From Lytechinus pictus (taxonomy: Eukaryota > Echinodermata > Echinoidea > Temnopleuroida > Toxopneustidae), in NCBI RefSeq assembly GCF_037042905.1, contig NC_087261.1, positions 10,253,717 through 10,317,716 on the forward strand: DNA of 64,000 bases, given 5' to 3'. A program made the translations under genes and the position numbers. Below are positions 36,034-48,754 of this stretch, one piece after another; the stretch's first letter is position 1, and each line of letters opens with the position of its first letter. The notes below the pieces were generated by a model. That model did no database searches and was not told where the DNA came from. It worked only from the letters and a program-made list of their open reading frames with translations.

Positions 36034-38970
36034 TGCCAGTTTTAACTTTCTTGTGATTTTGACTTCAACATAAGTTTAGTTTTAGAGCAGTGTATTATAT
36101 AAAGAAACCATGTTGCTTGAACTAGTCTGTGCTCTTACAGTGATATAATTATGAACTCCTTCAAATATGTTTTATATATACAGTCAAATATAAAGTTCAG
36201 AATAGTCATTTATCTGCTATCCTTACCACATGTTTAAATTGCTTATAAATACACATCGTCCGTATATGGATGCAGAAGAATTACCCTTCTTTATTCATTT
36301 TGTTTGGCATGTTTTCATTTTGGTTGGTGCCATTTAAAAAAAAAAATCCTGCATATGTCTACATTTTTGTAAAACAGAATGTTACTAGCTTTATTGTGCT
36401 TAAATGTATTGTATTAATACTTCATACTTTCTTATAATAACATAACCATACAATTTAGACTGACATGCATTGTGAAACTCGATTGTTACAGGATATATTA
36501 CTAGTGAAAGGGTGAAAATCATATTAAGTTTTCATGAATTCATTTTCAAAAGCCAGATGTGTTAATACAGACCTCCCCCCCCCCCCTTCCATGAGGTAAT
36601 TTTTTTTGGTCTATCAGGGGTGTGAGAATTCTTAAGCTGATTTCTGCTATTTTTGTTTTTTATTTTCAGCTTGATATCCCTTTTTGTGTACAATAGTTTG
36701 AGAGCTCATTCAATTTCATCCCCTAAAACTCTTCAGCATTTTCAGCTCTTTATCTTTTATTCACACCTGGTTTATGCAGTTTTACAGTTGATGTGTCATC
36801 ATTTTATTCTAGAATTTTCTAATGAATGATATTCAGGAAAGAAATAATACATGATTATTTTTAGCAGACATTTTACATTAGCTTGAGGTTTAAGAAAGAT
36901 TGCAGCACATGTTTTTCTGTATATTTGTAGTAAGAATTTAACTCATTTCTACATGATCCCACTAATTCAAAGATGTTACTTGCTAAAATCGTGACAATTT
37001 ATTGTAAAGTTTTCAGAGTTGGAACTAAGGTGTATTTTGCTGTATCTTTCTGTTTTTGGACTCGGGCCATAATTTGCTATTAAAAAAACAAGTGTTTGAT
37101 TGGAAAAAGTATTGGTGAGTGTATTTAGCCAATAACTTGAGAATGATGGAAAAAATACAAATCTACTTAGTCATTCGTATTTTTATTACTGCATTTTTTT
37201 GTTGCTTTTGACGCTGTCGTTCGGGATTTTGATTATAAATTTGTTAATAAATGATCCTGTTTGATATGAAGTTAAATAATTGATTTAAAATTATATTTCC
37301 ATGTTTGAGTTTCATTAGTTGATACATGTAATTGTTTATTCAAAGGTTTACATGTTTCCTTTGGTAAAGATTATCTTTTAGCACAAGTAGACTTTTTAGT
37401 ACTTGACAGTGTGTAAAAAGATGAAATAACTCTCAAGGCAACTGTGTCGACTGATTCAATTATGACATTCTTAAAAAAAAAGTGCAGTGAATGTAATAAG
37501 TAATAGTGATTATGTTACTTCTATTTTGATGGAAAAGAAATATACCATTTTACTTGAATATGTGTATGTCAATACAAATAGACATAGAGAATACAACTTT
37601 CCTGCACCACTAGCATTGATTATATTCCAGTATTCTTGTGATGGAAAATTTATTCATTTGACATTGGAATGTTTTGAATGTAGAGTAACTTATTGAATTT
37701 GGTACTAGTTAGCAATTCTGTATTTCAAAATGTGGCATTCACAGACTAGGATTGCTGATTGTGTTAAGCATATAAAATGACAAAATTCTGTCAATGTGTA
37801 CCTGATAATTCACTTCTTATGCATTTCACAGTGCAATATTAGATTCATTATAATAATTATGAATGTCGTTGTGTTTGTCACTAGCGATTATGGTCTGATA
37901 TATTATTGAATTAAAAATATATTTCCATTGTTAACATTGTATGGAATTGATATTTTAATGAATTTATTAAGCATAACCATTATCAAAATGATTGACATGA
38001 AAAAAAGTTATATTTTACTTGTCTATTTGTCACTTGCTGCTATGGTTTCATATGTTATAAAATTAAAAGAGTTCTTCTAAATTTATTTACATTGCTAACT
38101 TTGTGGAATTTATTTTATATAGTTAGTATTTTCAATGATTTATGACAAGTCATAACTCTTATTTTGCATGATAAAGGTATTTTAATATGATGTTCAGGAG
38201 AGAATACATGACTATTTTGATAAGGGAAAACTTGAGTAGAGAGAGAAAGAAAGGGAGCAAGAGTGGTTGTACTCGAAATTTGCTCGCTTTATTTTGACAA
38301 ATTCTTATTCTTCTCATTTTTTGTTGTTGGGGGGGGGGGGGGTGACAATCAGTCATAATTTACCAATTCTTGTTGCCGTTTTGACAAGTTAGTTCCACAT
38401 TTAGTTTTGTACCATTTTCGAGGTAATTAAGTCTCAAAGAATAATTTTGAATAGCTAACTCGGCCTTAACAGAGAATACATTTAACATTATAAACAACAT
38501 TTAAGAAAAACTTAATTGGGATTTCATATTTTCAGGGGGTAGGGAGGTTAGTAAACTGACAAATATTTGTAATGTCGCATTATCTACTCCAACGGAGTCA
38601 GTGCTTAATAGTCCTTTCTCAAACATAGAATTACAAAGACGAAATGTGTTGTATCTCTTGTAGTCATTTTATTCATATCCTGTTAGGGATTTTCCTTATA
38701 TCAGAGTTCATCTCTCAAAAATGAAGATAATATTGAAATGAAATAGGCATAAGTATAACACGTGTGTTAATTGGTCTTCCTGTTATTACTTGAAAAATGA
38801 AATCAAAGTATTTAAAGTGATTTTTTTTATTAAAAGAAGTAAACGTAGGCCTAATTGATCTGACATTTGGAATTGATTTTTCTTACAATAGCAAATAAAG
38901 AAATTATGTATATCTAGACCCTATTTATCGAATTGCATCGACAAGGCTATACGTGGGACTAAGGCGAAGC
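36034..38970. other. AT-rich interior of the repeat-bounded segment, no gene seen
   Basis: Strongly AT-rich with no recognised motif. Short frames are compositional. Confidence 0.45.
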
Positions 38971-39023
38971 TTCTTCCCGTCACTTCGTAAAAACAAAATT
39001 GAAGCGCGTCCTTGAATTTCGGA

Positions 39024-39077
39024 TTTTCACGAAGTGACGGTTATGCGCGCGGAGCACTATCCGTCACTTCGTGAAAA
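39024..39077. repeat. Perfect 17-bp inverted repeat (hairpin)
   Basis: TTTTCACGAAGTGACGG (39024-39040) and CCGTCACTTCGTGAAAA (39061-39077) flank a 20-bp GC-rich loop. Two copies of the segment's repeated word face each other here. Confidence 0.9.
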
Positions 39078-39346
39078 TAAATCTAAGCGCGTACCGTAAT
39101 ATATTTTTTTCACGAAAATATGGTTCTGCTTACAGCTCATTATCTTCTTAAATATTTAAGTAAAATGCAAATGATTGGACTTGAATATTGTCCAGAATAT
39201 GCCCAATACGAGGATATGACATTTATCCACCCTGCATACGTGGAAGACGTTGAGATTGAGGTCTAAACCTTTGAACGCGATTTACTCAAAACTAACTTTT
39301 TAAAAGTTGCGCGCTCATCCGTCACTTCGTGAAATAAGGGACGAAT

Positions 39347-40418
39347 TGGTTCTAAAATTATGACAAAGAAAGAAAATGAGAGATGTGGATATGAGGGAGC
39401 TAAAAGTAAAAGCAAAGCTTGTTGGTTGAAGGCTCCAAAGAATTATGCAGTGAGAGTCCCATAAAATATCAATACGACAAGAAAAAGTAAAGAGTAAACA
39501 AAAAAGTGGGATACACGAATACATACTTGATAAATAATGAGTCAAGACAGTGTAAAAGCAACACATTTGAATTAGAATCTGAAGGAGGATGCAAATAATT
39601 ATTTCTAATTAAAAAAAATAATAATGGAAATCAATGGCCAATGGCATCTGGGGGCGATGAGCGGAAGGGACGACAAGGGGGGGGGGCACTCAAGTTGGAT
39701 GAGTGGCGAAAATGATTACTTTGAATGGCGAATGTGCTAAAAGAGTTTTATAGCGTTTTATTTATAAGAATGTAAATTCATCAATATTGATATTTTAAGT
39801 TAATTAAGTTAACTTAACTATATCAAGCATGTTATTCTATTATATATATTGTTCTTTAAACATTTTTGTTCATGCTGACTCTTTTATCCGCTTCCGATTT
39901 TTTGTAAGCACCCTTATTATAGCACTGGTTAGGGTCATGGTCTTTATTGACAACAGTAATTTATTTGACCCAGTGGGTGCTCAATCTATATATTCTGTTA
40001 ATGTTGTATAACATTAATTGTTCCAATTTCATATACTTTTCATTTCCGAAATAAATAAATAAATAATAATATACTCATAAAATTCATGAATGGATTAGAA
40101 TCATATTCATATTATTAGACAATTGAAATCAGTTAAAAGTTTGTCGGGAAAGATTTTTTGAAAATATGTATTTTATAAAAAATACGGAATAAAGTTTGGA
40201 GGATAAAAAAACCGATATATAGGCGTAGATCAGTAACAAAAAGTTACTTTGAGGCCCTAAAAATAATTGCACTTGGCGAAAGAAACATTTTATACAGTGT
40301 ATAGTACTATAAAACTTGTAAACAATACATTTAATCACAACAAAATTACACACTTTCTCACTCAGAAGTGCAAGAAAAAAGGGTAGAAAAAAGAGTTAGA
40401 CAGTATCAGGCCTTATAG
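39347..40418. other. Spacer, no feature recognised
   Basis: AT-rich, with an AATAAATAAATAAATAAT simple repeat near 40050. No gene supported. Confidence 0.45.
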
Positions 40419-41745
40419 TAGACCGGCCAAAACGATTTTTTATACTTTGGACGGCAAAATTTGTTAATGCTTGCTAATGCTTGGCATCCCAGCTAATAGT
40501 CTTGCTAAAATACCCAGGAATAGCGTACGGCCGGATGCCAAGCGCAATTTTGCGTGAAAGTGTCATTTTTAGCGTAAAATCTGAAAGAATGTCGAAAATC
40601 ACGCATTTTGATATTTTGACGAATTATTTTAATATTTTTGATTATCTTTCATATGCAATTATTTTTATTAAGAGTTTCAAATTATAAGTCTCATAAATAT
40701 GGATTTCAAATTTGAATATTCCACACACACATATGGCACAGGGAAACATAAAACCGCGATTTCCTCAAAATAAAAGTTTGTGAAAACTATAAATAGTTTA
40801 AAGTTTTTTACGCAACTTAAATTCTTCGATTTAAATGCATTTCTCAATCGAATGTATAGTAAATGTCCTAATGCCACAAATATTAAAATAATTTTCAAGT
40901 AAGATGGAATATATCTCATTTTATGTTATCCGAAAGGAGACAATGTGCATTTTACCAGGTGCGCATTTTGAAAGAAAAATAGAAAATACCGTACATTATG
41001 TACATAATTACATGTATAAGTACACACTAAAGCGAGTTTTTAATTGAATAGCACAATTTGTCAATTCTTTGCATCCCAGCTCAAATTCTTGCGGAAATAC
41101 TGAGGAATAACGTACGGGCGGATGCCAAGTGCACTTTTGCGTGAAAGTATCATTTTTAGCGTGAAATCTGAAAGACTGTCGAAAATCACGCATTTTGATA
41201 TGTTGACGGATTATCATCATATTTGTGATTATCTTTGATATGGAATTATTTTTATTCAGAGTTTCAAATTATAAGTCTACTAAATATGCATTTCAATTTG
41301 GAATATTACACACACATTATATGGCAATATGACATAAAAAATCGTGATTTACTCAAAATAGAAGTTTGTTAACATTATCAATAGTTCTAATTTTTTTACA
41401 ACTTAAATTCTTCGATTTAAATTGGTTCATCTATTGAATATCGATCGTTTCTAATGTCACAAACATTAAAAGAATTTTCAAGTAAGATGGAAGAAATATT
41501 TTCCGAAAGGGGGCATGCAAAATTTAGCGGGGAGGGGGGGGGGCATTTTGAATGTAAAATTGAAGATACCGTAAATTATTAACATAATTACATGAATAAG
41601 TACATACTTAAAACGAGTAACACAATTTCTGGCCGCAACTGCCTCTCCCCTCCCCCCCCCCCCCTCCCCCCGCTGCCTAAGGTCATGTGTAATGTCCGAA
41701 AGGATTACATGAAGCTGAAAGTATCCCGTTTTCAAGATAATAATA

Positions 41746-41971
41746 CACTAGCGTAAAGGGGAGGCAGACTGCCCCCCCCCCCCGACGAGTCACAACTCAT
41801 GCAGGGGACGTACCCCTGCCCCCCCCCCCCCCCCTGACGATTTTTTTTCTGGTACAAAATCCTTTGTTTGTGGTTGAAAACCTTTTTTTTTTGCTTGTAA
41901 TTTTTTTTCGCGGACAAAATATCCTCCAAAAAAAAATGCCCCCCCCTTGGAAAATCCTGGGTACGCCGCTG
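41746..41971. mobile_element. hAT-like miniature element, CACTAGCGTA family
   Basis: Begins CACTAGCGTAAAGGGG and ends GGAAAATCCTGGGTACGCC then GCTG. Inside are GGCAGACTGCCCCC and GACGAGTCACAACTCATGCA. Flanking 8-mers match only partly. Relatives are at 46683-46821 and around 57110-57705. Confidence 0.55.
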
Positions 41972-42699
41972 TAATATACCCAAAGTATTCTGCTCGCGAT
42001 TCGAGTGTATATTTTATTGTGGTTTAGCGAGATAGGCACCCTACACGGGATTACAAAAAGATGGCAAATAAATTTTCGACTCGAGCTTCGCGCTGGCATT
42101 AATATATGAGATAAACAACTTGCTATCTGTTTAAGGTGCCACGAGCCTAATTACATCAGGAGGGCTAAAGATATTCGTTGGACCCAACCCATTCGATTTT
42201 TTTTAATTTGATATTGCTGATTGGCCAAAGTGTATGAATATGATTCAAAATCTAACACTGATTCTAGAAATGGTAACTACTGAACTTCCTTTGCCCAAAT
42301 TGGGAAGATATATCGATGATTTGGAACTATTTTTTGACTGGCGGAAGAATTGGGGCTATTTTACTGTTTCAGTTCAACTTGATGAATCTGATCCCATCAT
42401 AGTTATCTTCATAAATGGCGATTTATTTTTAAAATGAGCTGGCTACAATACCCTTCTCTGGTCAGATATGGAATGTCAGATATATATCCTATCCAAAGGT
42501 AGTAAACATTTGACCCTCTAATTTCACATTTATTTTTTATGAATTTTTCTTTAGTGCCATTTTAACACACAAGTCTATGGGGAATGTTTTACGCGCGTGA
42601 CACCTTAAAAAAAAACCTTGCTTGAAGTGTCAACTTCTCAGAATCCAGTCGCATCCAATCCATTATTAAATAAATGTGAATACTGTATGTCCAATCTTT

Positions 42700-43460
42700 A
42701 GCTCTTAGTCTCTCTCAATTTTAGCTCGCGCTTTTGCGCTAACGTTTTTGTTAAGTAAGATATTCATCTTTTTCTACATTAAAAACATGTTTGAAATCCT
42801 TCGTTTAATTCGACATTTTCAGTTCACGCTTCGCGCTCGCATCAAATGCTATAATTAAATACTGATCATTGTTCATGATTTGACGATTTTTGTTTTACCT
42901 CATTTGCTAAGAAAGCGTGAATGCTTCTAAGCAAGCAACCAGATGACCGATGGCTTAAGGTACTCTCCGAGGTACCTATAGGATTAAAATGCCTTACTAC
43001 CATTTAAATGCCTTACTTGGCACTAGCGCGCCAAGTGGGAATCGAACCCAGGCCACCGGAATCCGAAACCCCCTCACTACCGCTTGAGCTATCGCGCCTT
43101 AGAATGTTTCGTTTCTAATTAAAAAAAAAAGCCAGCTCGGCTTGTGCTGGATTTTTTTAAAAACAGATACATAACATTCTTTATTTCAAAACGTCATCAA
43201 AATGTCCAGTTTACGGATTGGAATATAAAAATCAGATTGCGTTTCGCGCTTGCATCAATAGCCTATATATCATTTTTTTTTAATATGTATTAAATGCTCC
43301 TTTTTCACGTCAGAATATTACAAATTTCTGAAATTTTTAACATTACAATAATGTTCATGATTACTCTTACGAATTGTGTAACTTTCTAACTTTCAGCTCT
43401 AAATTTCATGGCATATTATAACAATGCTTGCGCTTCGCGCTCGCATTATTCAAATGGGCC
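42700..43460. repeat. Dispersed GCTCGCGCTTCGCGCTCGCA-type words
   Basis: Degenerate copies of a GC-rich word containing two TCGCGCT heptamers occur near 42723, 42823, 43235 and 43432, in otherwise AT-rich DNA. They match the array in the element at 44910-46458. Confidence 0.55.
42940..43105 (-). mobile_element. tRNA-derived SINE
   Basis: On the minus strand the head GGCGCGATAGCTCAAGCGGT (about 43100 down) is followed by CCTGGGTTCGATTCCCAC, a perfect pol III B box GGTTCGATTCC. The 3' end does not pair properly with the 5' acceptor sequence, and non-tRNA sequence (AAGGCATTTAAATGGTAGTA) follows, so this is a SINE rather than a functional tRNA gene. Confidence 0.6.
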
Positions 43461-44901
43461 TTGTCAGATACTTAATCGTGCTTGTGAGAATAAAGCTAAT
43501 ATGTACTTAATAATAAATACTTGATGAATCAATCTATTTTGGTACCCCCTGCAAAATACCAAGCCCCGCCCCCGTGCTCCTCTGCTGACAAAATCCTAGC
43601 TACGCTGCTGGTGAGTGAGCTGACTGACCAAGTCTTTTAAGCAAAAGCCTTGATTTAGGGAAGAATTTGTGTTTATTAATAAAAAAAAATGTTTAAAATT
43701 ACAATATTTACATTCAATTGAGGTTATAATAAATAAATAAATATGTATAAATATATAAATGAAATAATAAAATAATAAATAAATAACCATACGACCCCCT
43801 CCTCAACAAGCTTTCTATTATTTTGCTTCTGTTGTTTCATGCCTTTTCTTGATTTTTTTTTTTTTTTTTTGGGGGGGGGGCAAGTTTCCCCTCCCCCTCA
43901 CTTCCATGCATCTTCTATCAAAAGGCTTCTGTCAGTGTCCGTAGCTCATTTTTCCAATTTTAGAATGTAGAAGGCGTTGTTTCATGCAACTGCGGTCTCT
44001 TTGATCAGTTAATTAAACAGTTCATTAGACCAGAAATTAAAATAGATCGGTCAATAACCATTTGCATGAGCTAAGAGTTTTCATCTGTGGAGAATGATGT
44101 TTGAAATACTAAAAGAGTAGGTTCTTTAAGTTCACATTTTAATTCTTAAAGCTCATTTCATCACATGTATTGCCATGTTGGGAAATGCATGCAGTCGCAC
44201 GACCATTATGACAAACAAATATAAAGGCTAATGACCAGCGTCCAGCGCAGATATTGTAATATATAGATTGCATTTCCCAAATTGGCATTGGCAATACATA
44301 CATGTATGTCCAGGGCTGCCCAGGGTCGGGCTGTCCGGCCCCCGTCTTAGACAACGACATATAACAGCATGGACCTATGATAGTAGCAAACGCGAAAACT
44401 GTAATGAAGCAAAATGAATTTAATGAAAATTATAACTTGCAATGCAAAAGACCAAATAACATTTATTATTCATATTTTCACATAATAATTATAGCAGCAG
44501 AACATTGGAAACAACTGAAACTAATAATTATTCACAAAAGCGCCATTCATGTGATAATAAAATAATAAGCTCATCGAACCTAAATGACGTATAACCTTGA
44601 TCATGTGAACTGAAATTTGTGCAAAATGATCCATGATACTTTAATACCCTTATATTCAAGTTTAATCATGAACTGGATCAATAAAATTCAAAATTTATGA
44701 TGACATTAAGAAAAAATACCCCCATATGGCCAAAGTTCAGTGACTCTAAATGACCTTTGACCTTAATCATGTGATCTAAAACTTGTGCAAGACGATCAGT
44801 AATACCTGAATACTGTTATAAGTGTCATTAATTTTTTTCTATACGTTCAAAGTTATAACGAAATTTCGAAAACGTAACCTTGGTTAAGATTTCAAGGTTG
44901 A
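43106..44901. other. AT-rich interior of the foldback element, no gene seen
   Basis: Contains A/T-rich simple sequence, a TTTTTTTTTGGGGGGGGGG run near 43851-43880, and no supported coding sequence. Confidence 0.45.
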
Positions 44902-44909
44902 TATGACGC

Positions 44910-44969
44910 CAGTGGCGTAACTACGGGGGGGGGGGCATGGGGGGCACGTGCCCCCCCCCCAATCGGCTG

Positions 44970-45000
<31 letters not shown>

Positions 45001-46458
45001 CGGGAGAAAAGGGAGAAAAAGAGGGAGAAGAAAGAAACGTAGTGGGAAAGAAGAATTTATTGTACATTATAATGTTATATTATATTATATGTTGTGTTAT
45101 ATTACATAAGAATTATTTTTTTTCATAACTTTATGAAACATAATGTGCTCAGGTCCTATTTGTTCATTATTCCTGGTACTAGCATTGTCTGTTTAACGAG
45201 ATATACATGTACAATCATGTTGTACCAAAACGTCCTGTTTTCAAGTCAATATGCACCAAATATATATCATCGCACTTCGAGTTATTATTGTTTTATGTAG
45301 TGACATATGCTTCTTTTCATGACTACTTAAAGTGATAGCCCCATTTTAAGGTCTGTATATAAAAAAAATCCTTGTTCGTGTTCGTGCTTACGTTCGAATT
45401 AGTGGATTGATGAGATTTGTCTGCTCTTCATGAATTCCTGAAATCGGTCCTTAAAATGTTTCTTTTTCTAATGTAAATATCAAAAATTTTCAGCTCGCGC
45501 TTCGCGCTCGCATCATTTGTTTAGTGAAATACGTATGGTCATAGTAGATTCCTACAAACAAGCATTAGAATGCCCCTCTTCAGATCTGAATTTCCTATAT
45601 TTTCAGCTCGCACTTTGCGCTACTGAGATGCGTATGATAATCATGATTACTATGACTACAAAAAGCTCTTCATGTGTTTGAATGTGATTCTAACAAAATC
45701 AGCAATCGCTTGGCACTCGCATTGGATGACTATGGTGAGATATGTATACTCTTAATGGATTCAAAAAAAGAAATAGTCCTTAAAATGTCCCTGTTTGGGG
45801 TCAATATATACAAAATTTTCAGCTCGCGCTTCGCGCTCGCATCATTTTGTACGTGAAGTACGTATGGACTTCGTAAATTCCTACAAACAAGCCTTAGAAT
45901 GCTTCTCTTCAGGTCTGAATTTCCTAAATTTTTAGCTCGCGCTTCGCGCTCGCAATATCTGATTAGTGAGATGCGTATTTTAATCATGATTACAATGACT
46001 ACAAAAGGTGTTTCATGTTTTCTAACAAAATCAGCAAGCGCTTGGCACTCAAATTAGATGAGTATGGTGAGATATGTATTCTCGATCTTATTTGATTTCT
46101 AAAAAATAGTCCTTAAACTGTCTCTGTTTGGGGTCAATAAAAACAAAAATTTCAGCTCGCGCTTCGCGCTCGCATTGTTTGTTTAGCGAGACAGATACGT
46201 ATTTTTTTTTTTTTTTTAATAGCTTATTTGTACCCTTTTTAGATATGAATTTCAAAAAATTTCAGCTCGCGCTTCGCGCTCGCATCATTTGATCAGTGAG
46301 ATACATTACATATCCGTTTAATGGCACAGTCCTTAAAATGTCTCTATATAAGGTCAATAGGCCTATACCTGGTAATTGAGCGCGCTTTGCGCGCTCACTG
46401 AGCGACTCAAAATTTTTGCTGGTGCCCCCCCAATGACGTGACCCACGGTACGCCACTG
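44910..46458. mobile_element. 1.55-kb hAT-like non-autonomous transposon, perfect 8-bp target duplication
   Basis: Terminal repeats CAGTGGCGTAACTACGGGG and CCCACGGTACGCCACTG. The 8 bp TATGACGC occur exactly on both sides (44902-44909 and 46459-46466). CAGNG ends and 8-bp duplications define hAT-superfamily insertions. The interior has no transposase and mostly consists of a roughly 110-bp tandem repeat with the GCTCGCGCTTCGCGCTCGCA word. Confidence 0.88.
45485..46300 (+). repeat. Tandem array, about 110-bp unit, inside the hAT-like element
   Basis: TTCAGCTCGCGCTTCGCGCT or close variants start near 45490, 45602, 45820, 45933, 46152 and 46262. Weaker versions with CGCTTGGCACTC near 45705 and 46037 fill the gaps. 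About eight units, alternating between a strong and a weak form. Confidence 0.85.
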
Positions 46459-46682
46459 TATGACGCTGTTATATCAAAACTACCTTCGCCTCCGCCGGAA
46501 AAGTGGCTCCTTTAGTCCTGCTCTGCTATGCATGCAGGCGAGACAAAAAATAAGTATTGCCGTGGCAACGGCTATATTTTTTTAGACTTTGATAATCCAA
46601 TAATTGAAGTAAAATGTAGATTGACTGAGTAGTTTAAAAATGCTAATTCGATCGTTTTATTCATACATGTATATTTTCTATG

Positions 46683-46821
46683 CACTAGCGTACCTACGGG
46701 GGGGGGGGCAGTCTGCCCCCCCCCCCGACGAGCTTGAAGCTCTTTTTTCTTTTGCTTGTCAATTTTTTTTGGCCGACGGTTTTGCCCCCCCCCCCTGTGG
46801 AAAATCCTAGGTACGCTACTG
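46683..46821. mobile_element. 139-bp hAT-like miniature element
   Basis: CACTAGCGTACCTACGGGG at the left and CCTAGGTACGCTACTG at the right, flanked by TTTCTATG (46675-46682) and TTTCTGTG (46822-46829), 7 of 8 matching. Two G-run/C-run hairpins lie inside. Confidence 0.8.
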
Positions 46822-48213
46822 TTTCTGTGATTTTGGATATAGATATTCCTACAAAATTAATGTTACCATGGTAACGGCAAATTAAATATCAGACCTATTT
46901 ATGAATATCGCCACAGATAGATTTACGTTCAGCACCAATTAATTCGCGGAAATAGCACGAAGATCGAACTCTACAAAAGTAAACATAATCCTATATAATA
47001 TCATGACGAGTATCGCACTGATTAATATTAGTATGTGCAATATAGATGTAATATTGTGCGCTGTTTGTATTTTATGTACATTGTTATCTTTCGCATATAT
47101 AACATAAAATGATATATCTTGCATCTTATTTCAACATTTGTTTTCACTATATGTGCCATGACAACAATTATTATGTATTTATTCGGTTAGCGCTAAAATT
47201 GACGAAATTGAGATGCGGAACACAAACAGTATACTATTGATAGTTTTCACAAACTATTATTTCATATTGCCATATATGTGTGTTTAATATTCCAAATTGA
47301 AATGCATATTTACTAGACTTATAATTTAAAACTCTGAATAAAAATAATTCCATATCAAAGATAACCAAAAATATGATGATAATCCGTCAAAATATCAAAA
47401 TGCGTAATTTTCAACAGTCTTTCAAATTTTACGCAAAAAAAGATACTTTCACGCAAAAGTGCACCTGGCATCCGCCCGTACGTTATTCCTCAGGATTTCC
47501 GCAAGACTTTTAGATGGGATGCAAAGAATTGACAAATTGTGCTATCCAATTAAAAACTCGCTTTAGAATGCACTTATACATGTAATTAAAAACTCGCTTT
47601 AGTGTGTACTTATACATGTAATTATGTACATAATGTACGGTACTTTCAATTTTTCTTTCAAAATGCGCACCTGGTAAAATGCACATTGTCTCCTTTCGGA
47701 TAACATAACGTGAGATATCCTCCATCTTACTTGAAAACTCTTTAAATATTTGTGACATTAGGTCATTTACTATACATCTGATGGATAAACGCCGTTAAAT
47801 CGAAGAATTTAAGCTGCGTGAAAAAACTTCAAACTATTGATAGTTTTCACAAACTTTTATTTTGAGGAAATCGCGGTTTTATGTTTCCCTGTGCCATATG
47901 TGTGTGTGTAATATTCAAATTTGAAATCCATATTTATGAGACTTATAATTTGAAACTCTGAATAAAAATAATTTTATATCAAAGATAATCAAAAAAATGA
48001 TGATAATTCGTCAAAATATCAAAATGCGTGATTTTCGACATTCTTTCAGTTTTTACGCTAAAAATGACACTTTCACGCAAAATTGCGCTTGGCATCCGGC
48101 CGTACGCTATTCCTGGGTATTTTTGCAAGACTTTTAGCTGGAATGCCAAGCATTAACAAATTTTGCCGTCGAATCCTTATCTAGAGCACTTTTTTACTTT
48201 TGGCCGGTCTACT

Positions 48214-48528
48214 ATTATAAACACCATGTATGAATGCGCGCGCTAAGCGAGCGGAGTTAGGGCAATGGTGAGCGGCGATTGGGCAGGCGCAAGGGGTGCC
48301 AAAAACGGCGAATTACGCAGCGGGGCTTCTAAGACATATAATTATTATCCTATGAAACGATTTTCCAGTATTTTCGCTTTCAGATGACATATGGAAGTAA
48401 GCATATCGTAGCTCATTGAATGAAACATAAAGGAAAATACGTAAACTGAGCGACGATTGGGCAGCGTACGGTACTATACGGTATACTGTTCATAAATTAA
48501 ATAATTCAAACGCAATTAACGCAACGGC
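48214..48528. other. Spacer between two foldback elements
   Basis: Moderately GC-rich with CGCGCGCTAAGCGAGCGGAG and GAGCGGCGATTGGGCAGGCG. Similar words occur near 30840-30900 and 31310, suggesting another decayed repeat. No gene seen. Confidence 0.4.
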
Positions 48529-48754
48529 CGGGCTGCGAAATTATTTTTCCCACCGAGTTCTGGACCGACATATGAATATTCATGACTTGCGTCTTCGGAT
48601 TGAGAGTACGCATGCGCGTGGTCTCCACCAGTGCCGATCGTAAGCATTCACGTTGCTCAGAATGAATTAGCATCGTCAAATTACCGGTAGGGGGCCTACC
48701 CTTACATAGTTACATAGGCCTCATAGGCTTAGATCTATACCCTGATAGCAGAAA

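Larger units (their letters stand above)
33871..39346. mobile_element. 5.5-kb segment bounded by inverted TTTTCACGAAGTGACGG repeats
   Basis: The left boundary AATTCGTCCCTGTTTTCACG with AAGTGACGGAT matches the inverted right boundary, which reads ATCCGTCACTTCG then TGAAATAAGGGACGAATT. The 17-bp word TTTTCACGAAGTGACGG or a one-mismatch form occurs at 33883, 34062 and 34134 on the plus strand, 39024 on the plus strand, and 38977, 39061 and 39319 inverted. Such subterminal clusters are typical of transposase-binding sites in DNA transposons. No transposase was recognised inside, so the family is unknown and the element probably non-autonomous. I could not define a target duplication. Confidence 0.55.
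40419..48213. mobile_element. 7.8-kb foldback element with two-unit arms
   Basis: The left arm is 40419-41500 and the right arm about 47095-48213. The outer ends are GTAGACCGGCCAAAA and TTTTGGCCGGTCTAC, followed by GACGGCAAAATTTGTTAATG. Each arm has two tandem units of about 590-630 bp, each with a TGGCATCC[A/C]GC-type start, GGATGCCAAG, GCGTGAAAGT and AAAATCACGCATTTTGATAT. The interior (41.5-47.1 kb) holds other transposons and no recognised transposase. Confidence 0.8.

Noticed and set aside
41733..42099. Gly/Pro-rich frames around poly-C tracts.
   Set aside because: Product of homopolymer runs in a hAT-like miniature element.
43020..43105. tRNA gene on the minus strand (good A-box-like and perfect B-box sequence).
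   Set aside because: The acceptor stem does not pair and non-tRNA sequence follows in SINE fashion, so it is annotated as a SINE head.
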